Positions 8,239-17,200 of a stretch of 54,169 nucleotides of DNA are shown in pieces. The notes under the pieces are model-generated. The model had not been told where the DNA came from. It did no database searches and was given only the letters and a program-made list of their open reading frames with translations. Origin of the DNA: a virus; IMG/VR virus record IMGVR_UViG_3300048839_000345, positions 1 to 54,169 of that record; one strand, given 5' to 3'. The position numbers were made by a program, and so were the translations under genes. How positions within the stretch are numbered: the stretch's first letter is position 1; every line of letters begins with the position of its first letter.

Positions 8239-11200
8239 ATGGCTGACGGTACCGATCCGGTCTCTCTGGAAGAACAGCGCAGGCAGGCGGCTGACCGTCT
8301 ATTCGCTCAGGAAATGGCCGACGAAGACCAGCGCAAGGCATTCCGTCAGCAGTCCTGGGACATGACGCAGCCGCCGCCGGATCAGGCGGGTGAGGCGTTG
8401 CAACTTGGAAACAAGTTCGGCGTGCCGCGCAAGGCGGTGGAAGCCGACCCCGATTATTGGAAGCGCCGCGATCAGGAGGCGCGCCGGAAGCTGCTCATGG
8501 AAGCCAGCCCGCGCACGATGGCGTGGCTCGATGACGAAGACAATTACGCTGTTGCCAAGGATGACGTGGACATCCTGAGCCAGATCGAATCGACGTTCTC
8601 GAAGATCGGCTATGCAGCGAAGGGCGGTTTCCAGCGGTTCGCGGCTGTTGGCGTTGCTGGTGAGCGCCAGGCGATGGGCGAGACGATGGAGTTCTATCGC
8701 CAGCGCGATGAATGGGAGGCCCGTCAGGAGCGCCGCAAGAAGCTGGGACAGGATGCTCCGCGTGGCTGGCGCACCGTTCGGGTGCCTGATGTTGGCACGA
8801 TCTCCGGGTTCGACGTTCCTATCTCCTACGGCAATCTCGACACCGCACCTGTTGCGTCCGGCATTGTCCGCGAGGAAGTGCGCAAGGCGCTGCCAGAGAG
8901 CATGCGGCCCATGTTCGCGTCACAGGTCGGGATTGATGACGCCAAGGCCGTGCGCGGCGTGCTGGAGCGCCGCATGGCCACAGTCGATGCGCGCGCCCGG
9001 GCGAAGGTTGAGGAGTTCACCGAGACGCTGGAGAAGGCGCAGACCGGCAATTATGTCGCTGATGGCCTGCTGTCGGGTGTCACGTCTCTGACCGAGATGG
9101 CACCGTCGATGGCGGCCTTCTTCGCTCTGCGCGGGCGGGGCGGGGCGACGGTCGCGTCTGGCGCGATGGGCGTACAGGTTGCTGGCGCCGAGTATCTTGA
9201 GGGCATCTACAACCTGAACCTGAGCGAGCGTGACGCCAGTGATCGGGCCTTGCTGCAGGCCGGCGTGGAGATCGTCACGGAGCGGATCAGCCTTGGTTAT
9301 CTCGATGAATTGCTGAAGTCTGATCGTGGCTTCGTCAGCAAGCTGGCCCTCAGCATGGGGCAGGAACAAATCCAGGAACAGTTTGCGACGCTGGGCAACC
9401 GCCTTGTCGATATTCCGTATGTCGATCAGGACATGACTATCGGGCGCTTCGTCGAGGAGACCCCTTATTACGCAGGCCAGACGGCGCTGGCCACGCTTGT
9501 CGCCTCTGGCATCACCAACACCACCCTCATCGGCCTCGACACCGCCGTGCGCGACATGGTCGAGCGCTCGCTCCTGTCCCAGCCCTCGGCAGGGGACGCT
9601 GCGATCGACGCTGTCCTGAAGAAGGCGAAGGAAAGCCGCCTCGGCAAGCGCAGCCCTGAGAAGCTGAAGGATGTGCTGGACCGCCAGGCTGCGGGCACGG
9701 GCGTCGAGACGGTCACTGTGGACCTGGACGAACTGGCTCAGACGCTGAAGGCAAAAGGCGTCGAGCTATCCGATGCGCTTGATGGTCTCGGTGTGCCGCG
9801 TGATGAGCTGCAGCAGAAATGGGAGAACTTCGGCGAGATCGAGGTCAAGTTGTCCGACCTTGCCACGAGCGACCTGATGCGTCTGCACGGCGCCGAGACG
9901 CAGGCCAATACGCGCCGCAATGACGATCCGTATACGCCAGCCCGCAAAGAGAAGATGCGGGCCGCTCTTGATCCGGAGATGCGCGAGACTGCAAAGCGTA
10001 TTTATGACGACCTGCAGAACGGCGCTGACATGGCCGAGAAGGAGCAGCAGGTTGCGGACCGTGTTCGCCAACGCATCCGCGGCGCAGGCATCCTCGCCGA
10101 GCGCGAGCAGGAGAATGCCAGCGTGGCGATCCAGACCGCGATGGTCACGACCCTGGCGCGCCGCGTTGGCGCCGATCCGCTGGAGTTCTTCGACCAGCAC
10201 TACCCGCGCATTCAGGGCAGCATTGACGGGATGGTGGCTGAGGAGGGGGCGCTGGAATCATCAGCCAGTCCGTCGAACAAAGAAGCCCGTCTCGCGTTTT
10301 TTGAGGCTATGCCGGAGGTTCTTGAAAGCGCGCGCAGGCATTCCGAGAAGATTCGTGGGAATGCCGATTCTGTAGACGCCGACCTATCCAATCCAGGGTT
10401 TCTTGAGCGTCAGTATCTGGAAGACCTGAACCGCAAAAAAAACGAGCTAAACGAAAAGGCTCAGGATGCCAATCAGGCTGGTGATGCGGTTGCCTATGAG
10501 GCGTTCGCGGATCAAGCTGATGAGGTCCGCCAGCAAATTAAGGCAGAGGAAGCGCGTCAGAAGCAGGCTGTTAAGCGTGCGATGGAGGAGGGGGCGCTGG
10601 AGTCCGGCGCTACATCAATCGTCGCAAGAGGTGAGTACAGCCGAGGACTTGGCGCGTTCTCGGTAGAGATCGTACCGGAACAACGGGCAGATGGCTCATA
10701 TGTTTTAACGCGCAAAATTACTGACGAAAGCGGAGAGAGGCAGGAATACTTTAGCAAAGACGGTTCGTGGCAAAGCGGCCGCCCATCAACTGTGGTGTTT
10801 GGTGCTAACATTGGGCAAATCACCGAAGGGCCTGAAGTTTTCCCTGATATCTCAAGCGCTCTGCAAATGGGCCGTGATGCTGGATTGCCAGAGGGCGCCT
10901 CTATTGTCTCGGGCAACGTGGCGGCAGGCGACCTGCTCGCTCAAGAAATCACCATGCCCGACCTTGACAACAAGGACGAGGTGGAGGCGGCGCTGAACGA
11001 TCCGGAGACGGATGTGCTGCCGCTGACCGAGGGTATGCAAATCCTGGAGCTTGACGAGTTCATTGCGTTCCACGGCACGACCGCGAAGTTCGACCAGTTC
11101 AAGAGCGACAAGATCGGCGCGGGCGAAGGGGCGCAGGCGTTCGGCCCGGGGCACTATTTCACTCAGAGCGCTGGCGTGGCGAACTGGTATCGCAAGCGGA

Positions 11201-14200
11201 TGAAGAAGCTGTCGCCCGGTATCAAGCTGGGCAAGGAGTCGTTCAACAAGGCGAACCCTGCGCACTTTGCGTTGGCTGAGTATTGGAAGTACCGGGACAA
11301 GTTTCTGCACCACGACTTGTTCGGCGGGTATAGGTCTCTGGCTTCAGACATGACGCACTCCGGCGCGCTGGAGCGGGCAATCTTTTCGCTTCAGTATGAG
11401 ATCGACCAGATTGAGTCACCCTTCTTGTATCCGGGCCGCGCTGCTTCCGAATATGCGGCTGCGGATCGTCCAGTCATCCGCGACAGAAAGGAGCTTGCTG
11501 CGTTCCTGAAGCAAGGGCTGTCCTACCTCAAGACACTGGACCCTAAATCTTCCAAAGGCATCCCAAAGCCGCGCAAGCCCACCATTCGCGGTGGCGGCAA
11601 CATTTACACCGTTGCGGTCAAGCTGCCCGCCGAGGCAACGATCCAATATGACAAACCGTTTGGCCAGCAGCCCGCCGCTGTGCAGAAGGCGTTCCGCGAG
11701 GCTGCAGAAGCCGGGACGCTCGGTGAGGTGGCCGACCTGATTGCGAAGTATGGCGCGGCGACCCGAATGGGGCCGCTGGTTGCTGCGCTCAAGAAAAGCG
11801 ACACGCCCGCCATGGAGATCATGCGCAGAAACGGCGTGCGCGGCGTGCGGTATCTCGACGGCATGTCGCGCGGCAAGCGGAACCCGGCGAACCAGACGTT
11901 CAACTATGTCGTGTTCAATGACGGCGACGTCAAGGTTCTCGATCGCAAGGGCCTGCTGTTCCAGGAGTTGGACCAACAGCGCCGAGGCCAGTTCTCACCG
12001 AGCCGCAATATCATCACCATGTTCGAGGCGGCCGATGTCACGACCCTGATGCACGAGGGCGCGCACTGGTATCTGGCTGAGATCGAGCGGATGGCAATGG
12101 CGGAGAACGCGCACCCGTTCGTGACCGAGCAGTGGGAGGCAGTGAAGAAGTGGGGCAAGGTCGGCCCTGACTTCCGGATGTACGACGATATGGGCCGCGT
12201 CACGCCAGAGGGCCGCGAGCTTCAGGAAGCCTTCGCCGAGACGTTCGAGGTCTACCTCCAGACCGGCAAGGCGCCGGTGCCGTCGCTGCGCGAGGCGTTC
12301 CGCGCGTTCAAGCAGTGGATCACGGCGCTGTGGCGCGACATCCGTACCGGGAAGATCAGGCTGCCGGAGCGGGCGAACCTGTCGCCCGAGATCACGCGCG
12401 TCATGGACCGCATGCTGGCCGTAGACGAAGAGATCGAGAGCCAGACCGCTGAGGTGGTCACCAAGGCCGAGGCAATGGCGAACGACCTCTATGACCGGGG
12501 CATCATCACCAAGCGCCAGCGCGATGCGGCGATCATGAACCTGGAGCAGGCCCGCGAGGCTGCCAAGGAAGATCTGATGGCGCAGATCATGCAGGCCGAG
12601 ATGCGCGTGCGTGAGGCCCAGCTGAGCGCCGAGCAGCGCCGCATCAAGGGCGACGTGACGCGGGAGTATGACCGCTCCGCTGTCGGCCGCGCGGTGTCGT
12701 GGCTGGGGTATGGTACGTGGAAGGGGGATGTGCCTGTTTCGGAGACGGAGGGGCTGGATAGCGAGGTGGAGTTTTATCAATCCATCCGCACCGCCACCCG
12801 CATGCCGATGGAAGACATCTACGCCTGGGTCGTCAATAACGTCGATAGCAAGATCCAACAGTTCTCCAGCGGCGACGAAGGCACGATGATGTCGTGGCGC
12901 CTGAGCGATGCGCCGGACGCGCCGCGCGTGCTGCTGTCCATTCGCCTGAGCCGCAAGGGCCGGGCCGATGTGAACCTGTTCCTCAACAACAAGATGGCCG
13001 ACGCGCTCGACGAGATTAGCGACCCGGTCGAGCGCTCCCGCATCGCGACTGAAATGTTCAGCCAGGCCATCATGGTGATGCGCCAGTATTCGGCCGAGAC
13101 GCCGGACCTGAAGGCGTTCAACTTCATTGCGGCCGAGAACGAGAAGGCGGGCCGCAAGGCCAAGAGCCGCGAGGAACTGTACCGGTTCATGCTTTCAACT
13201 ATGCGCATGGACGGGTATACTGCATATGAGATCGGCAGCCAGACCAGCGTGGTGCGGCAGGCTGACGGCGTGAAATCTGCAGACCCGCTATTTGACGGCG
13301 CCGGGTTTGTGATGATCCGGGATGGAGTGGATGTCGATGAGTTCGCCAGAAATGAGATACTTCGCGGCTCTCAGAGCGGGGGAGACGCCGGAGAAGTCGT
13401 CACGGCCCTCACCGCCGTCCGCCTCTCTCGTCCCGCCCGTGGAGGAATGGACCGAGGACGACTGGAAGCTGGCCGAGCTGATCCTGGCGGCGCTGTAGAC
13501 GATACGCTGGGGCAGTCGCCCTTAACGCCAGAGAATTACAAGCCAGTTGAAGAAATTGCGTCTGTAGACGACTCCTTCGCTTTTGCTCGCAGCCAGCCGT
13601 TTGCGACTAACAGAGAACTGAAGGTGGAGATGCAGCGCCGCGTCGAAAGTGCGGCTGAAGACAACAACGCCGATCTTTCCGACGAAGATTATCTTGTTCG
13701 CATGACAGAGCGCGACGCGCGTTCTGCGCTGATCGGCAATGCCAATGCCGTCGGCTGGTACGATGAGAAGGTGCGCAAGTCGATCACTGCACTAACCTTG
13801 CTCCACCCCGAACTCGAGACGGACGCCGAGGCGCGGTTCGCGTTTACGTGGGCGCTGGCTGTTACGTCAAACGGCTTGAAGGTCGATAAGAACTTCGAGC
13901 TGGCGGAGACGGTTTATTCAGCATGGAAAGCTTCCTCTGCTGATGGCGCCTCGCGCCGCATGCCGACCAATGTGGGGATTGGACAAGCTGCTGGCGCGAT
14001 CAACAAGTCGCTTGGCCTTTATAACACGCTTGTTGAAAAACACGGCGTGCAGGTCGTTCTTGAGTTTATGACAGCCCGTCAGACGGTGAAGCAGGTTCAG
14101 GATTTCACAGGCGAGAACGTCTCAGGCGAGAACCTGACGACAGAGGTCTTTGGCGCTGCGGCGCTTGGCCCCAAGATTGGCAACGGGTTCTTTATGAACC

Positions 14201-17200
14201 TCTATGGCGAGTTCGGGCAGCTGACCATGGACCGCTGGCTGATGAGAACCTGGGGCCGGTGGAACGCCACCCTGATCACGGACTATAGCAGGCAGGCGCG
14301 CGAAAGCCGGAAGAAGCTGGGAGCCCTCCTGAAGCTTCTCTCCAACGAAGACAAGCGTGCCCTCGAAAAGATCATCCGCCGACCGATCAAGCTGCGCGAA
14401 ATCGACGAGGTCGGTCTTGCCATTCAGAGGGCGAGCCAGAAGCCTGCTTTGCGCGAAAAGATGAACGAACTGGGCTGGTTTGGTAACGACGAACCATCAG
14501 AGATAACTGATATTCTTGGTCCTTTCCCCAAGGGCAAGCCCCGCAAATCAGTCGGCGCCGAGGTCCGCAAGCGCGGGAACGCGCTCGCCAAGTATCTCGA
14601 CGGCCAAAAAGAGCAGCCGTCTGGCCCACCCGAACGCGCCAAGATCCGCGCTGTTTTTGCGCGTGCGCTTGATAACCTGAAAAACGATTTCCCTACCCTG
14701 ACAATGGCTGACTTGCAGGCGCTGCTGTGGTATCCTGAGAAACGCCTCTATGACACAGCCAAGGCCAAAGAGGGCGAGGAGACCGAAGGTTATGAAGACG
14801 ACGAAGCCCCCGACTACGCCAACGCAGCGCGCAACCTCGTCGTCTCCAAAGGCGTCTCCGAAGCCAGCGTCCGAGACGCCTATGCCCGAATCGATGCCGA
14901 CGTACAGGCCGCTCGACGAGCAGGACGAGTGGAACGAGGAGGCCAGGGACGAAGCGGAGATGGCAGCCTTGGAACTCAAGATGGCGCGCTCCAAGACGAC
15001 ACCCTAGGCCAAGAAGCCGCCCCCACCTTTTACTCCGCCCTCGGGCGTTTCATCGCATCCTCCAACACCGCCCGCGCGCCTGCTGCGCAGTGGAAAGGCA
15101 TGATCTCCAACGCGCCCGGCGTGAAGGCCGAGGAGGTCGAGTGGACCGGCGTGATGGACTGGCTCGACGCGAGCGAGGGGCCGGTGACACGCGAGGCTTT
15201 GGCTGCGTTCGTTGAGGCGAATGGGGTGCGGGTGGAGGAGGTGAGCAAGGGCGGGGCTGGTGCCGCGCCGGCGTTCCAGATTGATGGCGAGTTTAACGTT
15301 CCTGCTATTCGTGACGCCATTGGTCGTGCGCTCCGCGATGGCGCAACGGATTACGGCGATCTTCAAATGAACCTTGAAAACGATGGCGACTTTTACCGCT
15401 ACATGGAGCGCTCTTATCCTGAGTATTTTGAGGAAGATGAAGCAGATTCCGGACGCCTTGCCGAGCGCGTGCTTGAGGACGCCGAAGTCAACTTTGGCGC
15501 GGCCACTAAATTTGAATCTTATGTTCTGCCTGGCGGGACAGGGTATACTGAACTGCTGCTGACAATACCAAAAGTGCGCGGTCCAGAGACGCACTGGGAT
15601 GAAGATAGCGTTGTTGCGCATACTCGCTTCAAGGAGCGCACTGGCCCGAACGGCGAGCGTGTTCTGGCGCTGGAGGAGATCCAATCGGATTGGCACCAAC
15701 AGGGGCGTGAGGATGGCTATGAGCAGACTGTTGATCCCCAAGTGGCGGAGGACGCAAGAGCGGCATTTGAAAAGGCGCGCATTGAACGCAATGCAGCTGA
15801 TAAAGCCATACTCGACTTCATTGCCGAAATGGAAAAGCCAGACTTGCGGACCCTCTTCGAGGCGATCTACTGGGGATCCAGCCGAGACAGCGCATTTTTC
15901 GATGATCTGGTTGAGTCCGTATACGCCACAGCAGATTTCAGAAACCTGACCGAACAGCAACAGCAATTGATTCGCCGACGCGGACTGCAAGAATTGCGCA
16001 TGAATTACACTGGCTTCTCGAAAGAAGCCCGCGCTCAGATTTCTGAGCTTGGCGCAAATTTTGATGCAGCGCAGTTGCGTTTCACGGAAGCCGACACTGC
16101 CTATATGAATGCGGCCTATCCGGGAGGCGTCCCCAACGCCCCCTTCAAAAACAACGCATGGGCCAACCTCGTCCTTAAGCGGATGATCCGGTACGCAGCG
16201 GAGAACGGCTTCGACGCGGTGGCGTGGATACCGGGCAATGTGCAGAATGGCCAGATCGTCGAGGACACAGGCGACAATCGCGGCGACTTCTACGACAAGA
16301 TCGTGCCGAACCTGGCGAGCAAGCTGGGGAAGAAGTATGGGGCAAAGGTGGGGCGGATGCCGCTCGACGCTGCCACACGGGACGAAGGCAATCGCCGCCT
16401 TGGCTATGAAGTCGTTGACGAAAACGGCGACCAGTACGATTCCTTCGATACCATTCAGGCTGCGCAGCAAGCCGCTGAGGATGCTGGCCCCGGCTATGCT
16501 GTGCGCGGTCTGGGCGCGCCGCCGGTCATGTTCCACTCCCTCCCCATCACCCCCGAACTCGCCGCCGCCGCGATGACCGAAGGCTTCCCATTGTTCCAGC
16601 GCGGCGACCCCAAAGGCTGGGGCGAAACAGCCCCGCCGCCAGACCTGCCGCCCATGCGCCTCGACCTTGAGGCAGTGCGCGAACTCTATGGTGAGGACGC
16701 TGTCCGCCGCCTGCCCAAGCCGATCCGCGACCGCTCCCGCGACAAGACCAGCATCGACGGCATGATGGACATCATCCGCGCGAACGTGAAGACGTTGAAG
16801 CGCAAGCCGCCCATGACGCTGTTCCAGTACATCCGGTCCCGCAAGGCGCGTACCGTGGCGGGCCAGACCGTGCCGATCAAGAAGTGGGGCATCAAGGGCG
16901 CGGCTGACGAACTAAAAGCCATGAACCGCGAAGACCTGATCAACGAAACGAACGGCATTCATATCGACTATGTCCGCGAGTCGGCGGCCGAGGCGGGCTA
17001 CCTGCCAGAGGACGCCACGCTCAACGACTTCCTGAACGCCATCGATCGTGAGGCGCGGGGCGAGCCGGTCTACAGCCGGTTTGACCAGAAGGAAGTCGAG
17101 GACCAGCGCTTCGCCAAGGAGTGGGCTGACTGGCTGGACAGTCAGGGCGTGGACATGTTCGAGGCGAACCAGAAGAAGCTGAAGGCTGAAATCGCCAAGA

